In this document: positions 1 to 10,255 of the stretch, piece after piece
Layout of the letters: every line of letters begins with the position of its first letter
Position numbering within the stretch: position 1 is the first letter of the stretch
From: Funneliformis mosseae
Lineage: Eukaryota > Glomeromycota > Glomeromycetes > Glomerales > Glomeraceae
Assembly (NCBI GenBank): GCA_910592005.1
Contig: CAJVPP010000769.1
Span: 1-26,505, forward strand
DNA length: 26,505 nucleotides
Reading direction: 5' to 3'
Made by a program: the position numbers and the translations under genes
Notes under the pieces: generated by a model
What the model saw: only the letters and a program-made list of their open reading frames with translations
What the model was told of the DNA's origin: nothing
The model's database searches: none

Positions 1-116
1 ATTGGAAAATCAATTGAGTTTATTGAGATTAAATAAATACATCGAGTTTAAATAAATTTAAAGTTTTGTCAGATTTTAATTTGTGTAATAAAATCTATTT
101 TTCTATTGGCTATTCT

Positions 117-183
117 ATAAGTGCATACCCTCCATAAGTGCACGTGTATGGCTGGCCCTAGGTGTGTGCACTTATGGAGGTGT
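117..183. repeat. Short foldback (GTGCAC palindrome)
   Basis: A 15-bp arm, CCTCCATAAGTGCAC (129-143), is followed after 22 nt by its exact reverse complement (166-180). The loop contains GGCTGGCC. ATAAGTGCA also occurs just before the left arm (117-125). The foldback is bounded by TA on both sides (126-127 and 183-184), which would suit a Tc1/mariner-type terminus or a tiny miniature element. Only the inverted repeat itself is certain; the transposon origin is inference. Confidence 0.6.
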
Positions 184-599
184 TACTGTATAGCTGATCC
201 CAATATAAATAATAATATCGTAGCCAAATAATCTACTGAATTAACTACTTTAAGAGATGAGAATATCTTCCTCAAAACTAACCTTGAAAATAACATGATA
301 AAATTCAATAATACTAGACGTATCATTGCTAATATGTAAAGAATCTTATAATTATAACTTCATATTACCTCAAATATTTTTGCTGTTATTGAAGAAGTTG
401 CTCCTTCTTCTAGTTATAAAAAATCATCTAATAGTGTCTTTATTTTCCTATATCCAAATACTGTATTTTTAATAATTGATACTTTATATAATAATAAACA
501 AGTAAGCCCTAGCAATCTGATATTAAATAATAATACAATGAATATTAACACTAACTATAATATAATTTTCACTAATAATACCTTATCTTCTCAACTTAA

Positions 600-1330
600 C
601 ATTATGACAGATAATATTTGCTCTTTTATTTAACTACAAAAATAATAATTCTTATTCAATATTTATGAAATTAACCATTTAGACATAATAGATCTTCAAG
701 AGATTAATTTTAAATCAAATAATAATATTTTATCCTTTTTAAAATCAACTTTATCTTCTTATTCGTATTTTTTTAACTTTGATCAACAATTACAAAATTT
801 AGGCTTTAGAGTTGACCTTCTTATCAAAAACAAATTGCTGATCACATTTACAAATATCTAGTCAACATAAACATTATATTTTTATCAACTTTCAGTTTTG
901 TAATAAATTTCACATCAGATTAATTAATTGTTATATATCAAGTTCAAATTCAGCCTTTTGAAAATAAACTTACAAAGAAGTATGCAATATCATCAAATCA
1001 ATAAGAGATCTTAATATAAAAATTATTTTATTAAGTAATCTTAATACTATTTTTAACTATCCTAATAATATGTTAAATGTTAATTCTTTCTTTACTCAAC
1101 TTAAAGATTTACAACTTTTTAACTCCTTTGATTTTTTATACAATAATGCATAATTGACAATTTCTCTCTTTTTTCCACTCTGTAAACTATTAATTATTAA
1201 GAATTGATTATATTTATATTATATTACATATCATAGCAGGTCTTAACAAATCTCAAACTATCAATATTGATTCTAGCATTTCTGATTACTTCATCATTTT
1301 AATTAATGTGAATATAGCTGAACTCAATGT
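600..1330 (+). pseudogene. LINE copy A: endonuclease-like domain remnant
   Basis: Broken reading frames carry the hallmarks of the exonuclease-endonuclease-phosphatase fold used by LINEs to nick the target. They run in the expected order: LDIIDLQEINF near 675 (the conserved 'LQE' motif, with catalytic Glu), RLINCYISS near 917-943 (the usual 'NCYxPS' strand), and IILLSNLNTIFNYPN near 1020-1070 (position of the usual 'GDFN' motif, here with Ser-Asn-Leu-Asn). Stops interrupt each block. Residues follow knowledge of the family; no alignment was run. Confidence 0.6.
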
Positions 1331-2940
1331 TTCAAATAATAACAAAAACTAAGGTTTACCTCTATGACTCTATAGATGCCTAATCTTAGATACAGTTTGG
1401 TAAAAAGATAGATAGTTTCTTTGGTAGTTGTCAACTATCTAACCTTATTCCCAATAGATTACATTCAAAACATACACTTAATTTTTTTTAGAACCTTATA
1501 CAAGGATGTATTGAAAAAATAGCTGAGAAATTTATTCTATCACAGCATTCCTTTTAACATTTTTGTGATCTTCAATATTTTATAAAAAAATGCATTTATT
1601 TCAATTCTATTTTTCAAACTTAGATAATACTATTTTTAATATTTCAACAGTGTATAATTTAAATTGAACACAAATTATTAATTCTAATATTATTGATCTC
1701 ATTAAATTTAGACATTATATTACTAAATTACTTAAAGTTTATTTAATTATGATCAAATTAGAAAAAACAAACATAAGACAAAACAAATTAAAGCAGTTCT
1801 ACGACGCTAATATAATAATTTTCATGATGATCAAGCTAAAATATATGATTCTATTCTTAATAAATAGAGACAAACAATTATTCTTTATAGATGCATTAAC
1901 AACTTACTTGAGAATCTTAGTCTACTTATCTCAGCTAAGAATGTCAAATGTGAAACTAACAGATATTTTCAACAAACAACAGGTACTAGATACCATTTTA
2001 TATCACTTTTAATACTGAAAACAATAGTATAAGTCAATTGAATCAATCAATCCTCAAATTTATGATAACTTCATAGATCTACCAAGTAAAGATGAATAGT
2101 ATAGACTTCTTCATAAATTACCTAATGACAAAACTTCTAGTCCTTTAAAAATTTCAAACTAAATATTAAAACATTTAGGCCTAAAATAAAATATACTTTT
2201 GGATTTTTATTTGTATCTGCCTTAAACTTTTTTATATATCTGATCGATAGAATTTGGCATTCATTTATTCAATTCTAAAGTCCAAACTGTGAGAATATAA
2301 TTTGAATAATACCTGACCTATAATGCTATTAGAATACTCTTGTAAAGTTATAGTAAAATTATTCAATAAATGGCTATTAGATGTTTTATCAAAAAACTCT
2401 GTCTTATAAGAAAATAACTTCGCTAGTTTACCCTTTTATTTCACATTTGAACTGATACATTTTCTTAATAATATTAAATATGATTGCATATCTCACAAGA
2501 ACAAGTAACTTTGGATTCTTTTTCAGAATATGTCAAAAGCTTATGACAAAGTTAATATTGCTATGTTAACTTGTACTCTTAATCATTTAAAACTCCTCTT
2601 TCTTTTTTTCATTTTGTCATTTTATTATTTTCAAATTACTTTAATCAAATTTTTACAGTTCATAGAAATACTGATCACTACTCAGTTATTTCAGGTATTG
2701 ATCAAGATGAAATTTTTTCACTGATTCTTTGATGTATATATTATAATCCTTTATTATGTTAAATTCAAAATACTGCTTTTGGTTATAATTTGTCAGCTGA
2801 ATAACACCTAAATATTAATAATACCTTATCATTTTCTTTATCAATATAAGTATCTACTCTCATCTATATAGATGATACTTTTTGGATTAGTAAATCTAAG
2901 GATAATCTTAGTTAATCTTAATGACTTTTACCAACTTAAT

Positions 2941-3512
2941 TAGAGTTCTGAATGAGTTAAGTCGAGTTGAGTTTAAAGATCAACTCTATTTAACTCTCTT
3001 TTTTCGAGTCGAGTTGAGTCAAATTTATTTTATAAAATCTTTCAATTTGATTTGATTCGAGTTATATAAATTTTAAACTTGACTTAATTTGACTTGATTC
3101 AATTTTAATTCGATTCAATTTTTAAAAAAAATAATAAAAAAAAATGAAAAGATCGGAGAGGGAGGGAGAAAAGAGCGAACGATTCGTTATTGTTCTTCTT
3201 GAACAATAAAAAAATATTGTTCAAGTTATCGTTCTTCTTGAACAATAAAAAAATATTGTTCAAGTTATCGTTCTTCTTGAACAATAAAAAATCATTCAAG
3301 TTAAACGATTCGTTATCGTTCTTCTTGAACGATAAAAAAAATTGTTTAAGTCAACTCAAGTCAACTCAAATCAAGTCGAGTTAAATATTTAACTCGACTT
3401 GAATTTGACTTGACTCATAAATCATCGAGTCAAAAAAATATAAACTTGACTCAATTTAAACTCAACTCAATTTATCTAACTCATGAGTTAACTCGACTTG
3501 TCTGGAACTCTA
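2941..3512. mobile_element. Non-autonomous hAT-like element A (572 bp) with hairpin array
   Basis: The element starts TAGAGTTC and ends GAACTCTA (3505-3512), a perfect 8-bp terminal inverted repeat fitting the hAT end rule YARNG. A perfect 8-bp target duplication, AACTTAAT, lies at 2933-2940 and 3513-3520. Subterminal regions on both sides repeat AAGTCGAGTTGAG-like motifs in both orientations, as expected of transposase-binding arrays. The centre (3192-3350) is a tandem array. No transposase is encoded; open frames on both strands near 3105-3384 are by-products of the repeats. Removing the element restores a continuous LINE reading frame, so it inserted after the LINE. Confidence 0.88.
3192..3350. 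repeat. 39-bp tandem hairpin array inside hAT-like element A
   Basis: GTTCTTCTTGAAC begins at 3192, 3231 and 3270 (period 39), with a diverged fourth unit at 3318. Units 1 and 2 contain TTGAACAATA, six A residues, then TATTGTTCAA, a 10-bp perfect stem, so each unit can fold on its own. Confidence 0.85.
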
Positions 3513-4984
3513 AACTTAATAGTATTCTTGTCAACTAGGACAAATCTGTCTTATTTTTCTCAGTACTTATAATATTATCAGTATATTTTCAACTTGCTTA
3601 TAATGAAGAATGAATTAAACTAATAGACCTTAAATTATCTACCCGCTATCTCAGTATTTGGATTTCTTTCCTCCTGAATAGTCTCTTTATAAAACAACAA
3701 GTAAAAAATAAAATTTTCAATGCTACTTTAATAATCAAAATAAATTCTTTATAGACAAACAACTTAAAGTAGTTTTTAACTTAGTTCTCTTACCAAGAAT
3801 TCTCTATCACATTCAATTGATATTTCTTGATTACAAATTCTATAATCAGATTATGAAATCTTACAGAAAACTTTTCTGATCAAATTTATATTTGTCAAAA
3901 AATACTACTGTAACCATTATTTATTTATCATTATTTTATAATATTATGCATTTATATTCAGTATAAATACAAGTAAAACTTTTCAATTTCATTAAATTTA
4001 TCAATAATAAAGATTTATTAGATACAACATCTCTAATTTGTTCTAGATTATTCTAACATAACAAATAGTTAGTTAATTATCTCTTATATTTTAACCTTAT
4101 AATGATACCTTCAAATTTAAAGATTAGTAATCCGCTCTATTCTCTGTACTAAATTCACTTAATCTTATCATTTCTAATAGTAATACTAATGATAATTGTA
4201 TACTAAGAGGGTAATTTTCTCTTAGTAATATTTATAATAAGGTAAATTACTACACTTTTGCTCTAAAATTAAGAAACAAACAACTTATGTTTCTTGATCA
4301 AATTTATCAGATGGTGTAATATTATTTACTTTATCTGACCTTAAATTTTCTTCAGCTAGATTAACAATTCTCAAAGCTTTTTCATAGTTTCTTAAATTGC
4401 AATCAATACTTATATTGTTACTGAATACAAGAATTATTCTTTTATAATATCATTATTTACATGATAACAATATATATTCAATTCTTTCTATTTATATTAA
4501 AAATACTACACATTTTACAGTAAGTTAGCATTCAAACTTCCATTCTACTATAATTAATAAGATGCTTAAAATCGAAAATGATATAATCTATTTATAATAT
4601 TTTAATGCTTCTCTTAATCACACTTTTAAAACGTTATTATTATCTTGTATTAAATGTTCACTTAATGATGATTTTACTTTTATCTTCTCTAATATGAAAA
4701 ACAAACATAAAGCTTACTTTATGACTTTTCTTTTGTATCTTTATGCTGATATCAAAGCCTCCCTTACTCTAAATATTAGTTATATTTGTTTGTTATTTTC
4801 TTATATAATATATAAAATTACTTTATTTAGTCACAATTTAGTTAATATTAGTTTACTTAATATTTCTGCACCTTTATTTTTCTTCTCCTTTTATTTCTAA
4901 CAAATTTTAATATAGATATTCTTATTATTTTAAATAATTTAAAATATATTTTATAGAATCAACTAATCTCTCATTTTATACTAA

Positions 4985-5400
4985 CAGTTTTCTTATTAAT
5001 TTAGATGTTTTATCACTTCATATAGATGTGGTTTAGTTGCAATCTGATCTATCTGAACTCTTACTTTCTTTTAATACTACACTTCTTCTTTCTCAACTTT
5101 TATCCTCTTTAGTAGAACTAATAATAGTACTTTCTGTCCTATATATAATCTCTATAAATGCCTCTATTGATATCTTTATAGACTCACAAAATATTATTTC
5201 ATCATTTAATAAAATGAACTACTTCTTTGCTTTCTCTCTAATCTTTAATCCTATTTTAAATCTCTTTTTATTTAATTTGATTTCTTATCATAAAGTTAAT
5301 TAGAGAAAAATCCATTTCTATTGAATTTTATAAAGTTAAAGCTTACTTAAATAATTATTATAATAACATAGTTAACACATTAGCAAAGGCTGATAGTCCT
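4985..5400 (+). pseudogene. LINE copy A: RNase H domain remnant
   Basis: The open stretch 5037-5303 and its flanks resemble the RNase H domain that follows reverse transcriptase in some LINEs. Visible pieces are SSLVELIIVLSVL (the helix with the catalytic Glu), IDIFIDSQNIISSFN (the strand with the next catalytic Asp) and, in another frame near 5323-5385, FYKVKAYLNNYYNN followed by LAKADS, the C-terminal block whose catalytic His (KAH in copy B) is Tyr here. The first Asp block lies at about 5010-5030. A TAG at 5034-5036 interrupts it at the position where copy B has TGA. Non-functional. Confidence 0.65.
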
Positions 5401-6437
5401 ACTTTATATTGATAATATATCTCTAGAATATCAATACAATCTATATTTTTACAATAATATTATACTTACTCCATTATGATACTTTGTGAAAGATCTTCTC
5501 AGATCAATTGATTTTCATAATATTCTATTACTATTATATTTTCATAAATATATTACAATAGATGTTAATTGGCTGTATATAACATTCATTCTTAATGATA
5601 ATGAAAATAACATTCATCTGTAAATTTAAAATTAAACTTATATTTAAACTATTTTTTATACTAGAGATTCTCAAGACAAGACACCTAGATCTCTATGATT
5701 AATATTGAAATTGTTCTAGATATTTGTCTTTTTATGAAACTTTGATTACATTTGAACCTGTATTAATATTGAACATCAAATTGGTAATATCATATTCTTT
5801 ACCAAATGATTCTTCATTTAGCAATTAATTATGTTAACCTCTGATACTTATGATTTTTCTGATCTTTTTAATATAGACATTTAATTATTAAATGACTGAA
5901 TTGGCTACTTTAACTTTATTGACTTGATCAAAGGGATTGTACTCTCCTTTTTATTTAACAAAATACATTACCTTATTAACAATCTCCAACTAACACATGG
6001 ATTCCTTTCTTTCACTTATTATTATGTATTTTTTAAAGTAAAAAACCTTTAGCTTAATCAATATACTGCTATTAAATAATTTGAAAGCCTCAATAATATA
6101 ATACTTATTGATCAAAAATCACACATTATCAACACTGGTTTTTCTCATTAAATTCACATTCCTTCATTATTCCACCTTATTTCCTTTCCTCTTTTAGGTT
6201 TAATATAAACTGATCAAATTTTTGGATCAATAGCAACCATACCTCCTGTATTAGATATTAAACTTATTCTAATTTAATTTATATAGGTTAGTCTAGAATA
6301 AGTATAAGGTTGAATTGATTTAGTTTTATTACTAAATAGAAATTTTTATATTCTCTTTTTTGTAATTTATAATTTTGTAAAATTTTACTTTACTCTTAAT
6401 AAAGATTATGCAAAGCTATTACATATTAAAAAAATAA

Positions 6438-6756
6438 AATATAATCAAAATATAATAGCTATTATTAGATTTATACAAAAATATATTCATTATAGATGTT
6501 ATAAATAAAATAAATAAACAAATAAATTAAAAATACATTGTATTATTATCTTTTTTTTTATAAATAATAAATTTATAATAGAAAAAACTTATAAAAATAT
6601 CATTTAAATGTTTAAAATACAAAAAAAAATCTCAAAATATACTTAAAATCAGAAAAAACAATACTAATAAGAAATAATTTATCAAATATATACCTATTTA
6701 ATAATGATTATAAAACTTTTATAAATTTTTCAATATATTTATTAGTAATAATTATT
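6438..6756. other. AT-rich spacer without recognisable features
   Basis: After the LINE tail the DNA is A+T-rich low-complexity sequence. No open frame, repeat unit or RNA gene was recognised. Confidence 0.6.
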
Positions 6757-6959
6757 GATAAATCTAAAGCTCCGCATAAGCCAGCTTGGCTTGAATTGCC
6801 ACCGGCTCGAGCCAAGCCACTTTTTTTTTGGCTCAGCTCAGCTCAGATTAATTGACAAGCTAAGCCAAGCCAAGCCGGCTTGCAAGCCAGCTCGTTCGGC
6901 TTGCATTTATATTTAGAAATGAAAAACTGTCGAGAGAAATGTTTCTCATCAAGAGATGC

Positions 6960-7389
6960 GTTTCCAGAATGATTTCCTTTGAGAGGAATGTTTCCGGAGC
7001 GTTTTCCATTAAGGAATTCGCTTCTGGAGCATTTTCTTTAAAAGAATTCGCTTCCGGAACGTTTTCTTTAAAAGAATTCGCTTTTAGAGCGATTTCCTTG
7101 AAGGATTTCGCTTCCAGAGCGTTTTCCTTGAAGGATTTTGCTTCCAAAGCATTTTTCTTGAAGGATTTCGCTTTTGGAGCGTTTTCTTTAAAAGAATTCG
7201 CTTCTGAAGCATTTTCTTTAAAAGAATTCGCTTCCGGAGCGTTTTCCTTGAAGGATTTCGCTTCTGGAGCATTTTCTTTAAAAGAATTCGCTTCTGAAGC
7301 GTTTTCTTTAAAAGAATTCGCTTCCGGAGCATTTTTCTTGAAGAATTTCGCTTTTGGAGTGTTTTCTTTAAAAGAATTCGCTTCTGGAA
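6960..7389 (+). repeat. 30-bp tandem array, left arm of element B
   Basis: About 14 imperfect units of TTCGCTTCCGGAGCGTTTTC plus TTTAAAAGAA follow each other at an exact 30-bp period. Each unit contains two small palindromes, around CTTCCGGAG and around TTCTTTAAAAGAA. Read as protein it gives a decapeptide repeat (FASGAFSLKE). Confidence 0.9.
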
Positions 7390-7407
7390 TCGAAGTCCTT
7401 TACGGAA

Positions 7408-7670
7408 ACGCTCCGGAAGCAAAATCCTTCAAGGAAAACGCTTCAAAAGTGAATTCTTTTAAAGAAATCACTCCAGAAGCGAATTCTTTTAAAGAAATCG
7501 CTCCGGAAGCAAAATTCTTTAAGGAAAATGCTCCGAAAGCGAATTCTTCTAAAGAAAACACTTCGGAAGCAAATTCTTCTAAAGAAAACGCTTCAGAAGC
7601 GAATTCTTTTAAAGAAAACGCTCCGGAAGTGAATTCTATTAAAGAAAACGCTCCGGATGCATTTTTCTTC
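7408..7670 (-). repeat. 30-bp tandem array, right arm of element B, opposite orientation
   Basis: About 8-9 units of the same 30-bp family run in reverse complement to the left arm (units such as CGCTCCGGAAGCGAATTC). With the left arm they form a large foldback centred near 7400. A related but different repeat with CACTGGGTTCATTTT motifs fills 7680-7750. Confidence 0.88.
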
Positions 7671-7981
7671 AAAGAAAAACGTCACTGGGTTCATTTTTCT
7701 TCAAAGGAAACGCCACTGGGTTCATTTTATTCACTGGGGCCATTTTTTTTTTAAGTAAACGCCATCGGAGCAGCTTTCTTCGAAGAAAAACCGCCTTTGG
7801 ATTTATTTTCTTCAAAGAAGAAAATACAAGCCAACGAGCCGAGCTGCGGCACGAGCCAAGCCATGGCACAAGCCGGCTTGTCTGACTCGCGACTCGTTTT
7901 ATGATGGCTCGAGCCGAGCCTAAACGAGCCGGCTCGTTTGGCTTGCAAGCGGCTCGGCTTATGCGGAGCTTTAGATAAATC

Positions 7982-8612
7982 CATTTATTAGTTTTTAAAG
8001 ATTATTATTTTATATATCAAATATATTGTATTAGAAACCTTTGTTAAAATTTTAAGATTATATTATAGATTTTAAAATAATATTTTAGCTTAATATTTAT
8101 AAATTCTTATATATATTAAGAAAAACTTTTATATCCTGAAAAAGCTTTTTGAATATTTTATGATCCATTAATCATACATCTTTTATAATAATATATATTT
8201 AATATTTTTATATCTTTTAATCCAAATACTAATTATATTTTTCAATTAAAAGTTCTTATATATTATTATTAGGTTTATTTTTGGTTATCTTAATGTCTAA
8301 ATCAAAAGACTACAACAGTTGATTCTATATGTTAAAGTTTCTAACTTTAGGATTTTCTCTAAGTTTTATAGGTATTTATTTTACTTGAATCAACTTGATA
8401 ATTTATTATGTCTTAGAATTTAAGATATATTAGTCAAATTAGTAATGACAAACTTAATAGCAAGTTAATATAGGATATCACAATAAATTCTAGATGAAGA
8501 ATAACATTAAAGGAAAAAGTAAATTTGTATAGATCTAAATTGATTCCTTTATTTATATTACTGAACTTGTAAAAACTTATAAATAAATTAATTTACAATT
8601 TAAGCAAAAAGT
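7982..8612. other. AT-rich spacer without recognisable genes
   Basis: Intergenic A+T-rich DNA. I see no coding frame of substance, no RNA gene and no clear repeat. Confidence 0.5.
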
Positions 8613-8622
8613 TATTCTATTT

Positions 8623-8847
8623 CAGTGTATAAAATTTAGACCAAAAGTCATGTGCACAAGTTGTACTAAAAATAGAAAATTAATACATGTATTACATAGT
8701 ATTTCTATTTTTATAAATAATTTATCCATTTTTATATATAATTTATCTATTTTTAGTAATTATTTGTGCACATTTTATGCTGTATAATATATGCATATAA
8801 AAATTTAATGTGCACATGTGCACATTGTGCACATAAATTTTACACAC
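8623..8847. mobile_element. Miniature element with 10-bp target duplication (Mutator-like)
   Basis: A perfect 10-bp direct repeat, TATTCTATTT, flanks the element at 8613-8622 and 8848-8857. The ends are inverted: GTGTATAAAATTTA (8625-8638) against the complement of TAAATTTTACACAC (8834-8847), 13 of 14 matching. Internal arms GTGCACAA...ACTAAAAATAGA (from about 8652) and their complement (to about 8772) form a nested foldback, and GTGCAC is repeated near the right end. The 10-bp duplication suits Mutator-like elements (9-11 bp); the family is inferred. No coding capacity. Confidence 0.75.
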
Positions 8848-8894
8848 TATTCTATTTATACAAAATTAATTTGTTATGGCTAATTACTTACTAC

Positions 8895-10247
8895 TAGTGT
8901 TCCGCATAGATTCAGATCAATCTGAATCCAATCTGAATTCAACAGATCGAATTCAAATTAGATCTGTTAGATTCAGATCTAATTCAGATTCAGATTCAGA
9001 TCAGATCAGATCCGTCAGATTCAGATACAGATTTGGATCTGATCCATCAGATTCAGATTTAGATTTAGATCTGATCTGTCAGATCTGAATTCAACTTTTT
9101 TAAAGCTGAAAAGTTTCTTTTCAATGAAAAGGAACGAATTTTTAGACTTCTTTAGAGTTGAATATTTATTTTCTTTCATTGAAAAGAAACGAATTTTCAG
9201 ATCTCTTTTAGAATTGAAAAGTTCCTTTCATTGAAAGGAACTAATTTTCAGATCTTTTTTAGAGCTGAAAAGTTCCTTTTATTGAAAAGGAATCAATTTT
9301 CAGATCTTTTTTAGAGCTGAAAAGTTCCTTTCATTGAAAGGAAACGAATTTTTGGACACTTTTAGATCTGAAAATTTGTTTCTTTCATTGAAAAAGAACG
9401 AATTTTCAGACCTTTTTTAGAGCTGAAAAGTTCCTTTCATTGAAAAGAAATTTATTTTTAGACCTTTTTTAGAGCTGAAAAGTTCCTTTTATTGAAAAGG
9501 AACAAATTTTTGGATCTCTTTTAAAGCTAAAAAGTTTCTTTTATTGAAAGGGAATGAATTTTCAAACTTCTTTAAAGCTGAATATTTGTTTTTTTTCATT
9601 GAAAAGGAACGAATTTTCAGATCTCTTTTAGAACTGAAAAGTTCCTTTTATTGAAAAGAAACGAATTTTCGAACCTTTTTTTAGAACTGAAAAGTTTCTT
9701 TTATTAAAAAGGCATTTATTTTCAGATCTCTTTTAGAGCTGAAAAGTTCCTTTTATTGAAAAGGAACCAATTTTCAGATCTCTTTTAGAGCTAAAAAGTT
9801 CCTTTCATTGAAAGGGAACGAATTTTCAGACACTTTTAGATTTAAAAATTTATTCTTTTCATTGAAAAGAAACGAATTTTTGGACCTTTTTTAGAGTTGA
9901 AAAGTTCCTTTTATTAAAAAGGAACGAATTTTTAGAACTCTTTTAGAGCTGAAAAGGTTTCTTTCATTGAAAAGAACAAATTTTCAGAACTTTTTTAGAG
10001 CTGAAAAGATTCCTTTAAATGAAAGAGAACAACTTTTCAGAACTTTTTTAAAGCTGAAAAGGTTTCTTTCAATGAAAAGAAATGACTTTTCAGAACTCTT
10101 TTAGAGCTGAAAAGGTTTCTTTCATTGAAAAGAAACATTTTCAGATTTTATTTAGAACCAAAAATTCATTTTTTCAATAAAGCTTTCAGATTCAGATCAG
10201 ATCAGATTTGGATAAAATTTGATCTGATCTGATTTTACAGAACACTA
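8895..10247. mobile_element. Non-autonomous hAT-like element C (1,353 bp) with hairpin array
   Basis: The ends TAGTGTTC (8895-8902) and GAACACTA (10240-10247) are inverted and fit YARNG. The 8-bp flanks CTTACTAC (8887-8894) and CTTGCTAC (10248-10255) differ by one transition and are read as the target duplication. Subterminal regions consist of CAGATCTGAT/TCAGATTCAGATC motifs in both orientations (8912-9085 and 10178-10235). The centre is a roughly 52-bp hairpin array. No transposase is encoded; the frame at 8876-9088 is only the subterminal repeat. Confidence 0.87.
9090..10165. repeat. About 52-bp tandem hairpin array (roughly 20 units) in element C
   Basis: Unit starts at AGAGCTGAAAAG recur at 9261, 9313, 9364 (variant), 9419 and 9471, giving a period of 51-55 bp over about 1.07 kb. 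A typical unit reads CTGAAAAGTTCCTTT, CATT, GAAAGGAAC then TTTTCAG, so nearly the whole unit folds into one nested stem-loop. Units are diverged, mostly by transitions. Confidence 0.88.
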
Positions 10248-10255
10248 CTTGCTAC

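Larger units (their letters stand above)
1700..3640 (+). pseudogene. LINE copy A: reverse transcriptase remnant, split by a hAT-like element
   Basis: Reverse-transcriptase palm motifs are recognisable in different frames: MSKAYDKVN at 2530-2556 (motif A region), IDQDEIFSLIL at about 2697-2729 (the 'GxPQG'-like block before motif C) and YIDD at 2865-2876 (catalytic Asp pair of motif C). LNDFYQLN (2917-2940) continues as SILVN-stop-DKSVL from 3521 once the hAT-like insertion is skipped. Stops and frameshifts mean no active enzyme. The short open stretches at 1749-2012 and 2530-2724 are surviving pieces of this domain. Confidence 0.75.
190..6437 (+). mobile_element. Decayed LINE (non-LTR) retrotransposon, copy A
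   Basis: A degenerate LINE can be followed through several frames. The order is a charged, coiled-coil-like segment (about 230-345), an apurinic endonuclease-like domain (about 600-1330), a reverse transcriptase (about 1700-3640), an RNase H domain (about 4990-5400) and a C-terminal tail. The 3' end is A-rich, and its last bases (AATAAAGATTATGCAAAGC, then CTATTACA and an A run) match the 3' end of copy B near 21860-21898, which fixes the terminus and the strand. Stops and frameshifts are everywhere, so it is inactive. A 572-bp hAT-like element is inserted at 2941. The RNase H-bearing layout fits fungal LINE clades such as Tad1/I, but the clade is inferred. No target duplication was found, and the 5' limit is approximate. 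Confidence 0.8.
6765..7973. mobile_element. Non-autonomous hAT-like element B (1,209 bp) with inverted 30-bp arrays
   Basis: Perfect 18-bp terminal inverted repeats, TAAAGCTCCGCATAAGCC (6765-6782), face their complement at 7956-7973. An exact 8-bp target duplication, GATAAATC, lies at 6757-6764 and 7974-7981. The ends satisfy YARNG. Subterminal regions are built from GGCTTG/GGCTCGAGCC-type motifs in both orientations. The interior is a 30-bp tandem array that changes orientation near 7390-7420. The element is clearly richer in G+C than its surroundings. No transposase is present. Long frames on both strands (271 aa at 6939-7754 plus, up to 112 aa minus) follow from a repeat period divisible by three and are probably not genes. 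Confidence 0.92.

Noticed and set aside
3105..3384. Two 64-aa frames on opposite strands
   Set aside because: Both lie in the 39-bp hairpin array and ends of element A.
6939..7754. 271-aa open frame as a protein gene
   Set aside because: It is a by-product of a 30-bp repeat inside a hAT-like element; frames are also open on the opposite strand, and there is no promoter or unique sequence.
7084..7984. Minus-strand frames in element B
   Set aside because: They overlap the same repeats and mirror the plus-strand frame.
8876..9088. 70-aa Ser/Asp-rich frame
   Set aside because: It translates the CAGATCTGAT-type subterminal repeats of element C.
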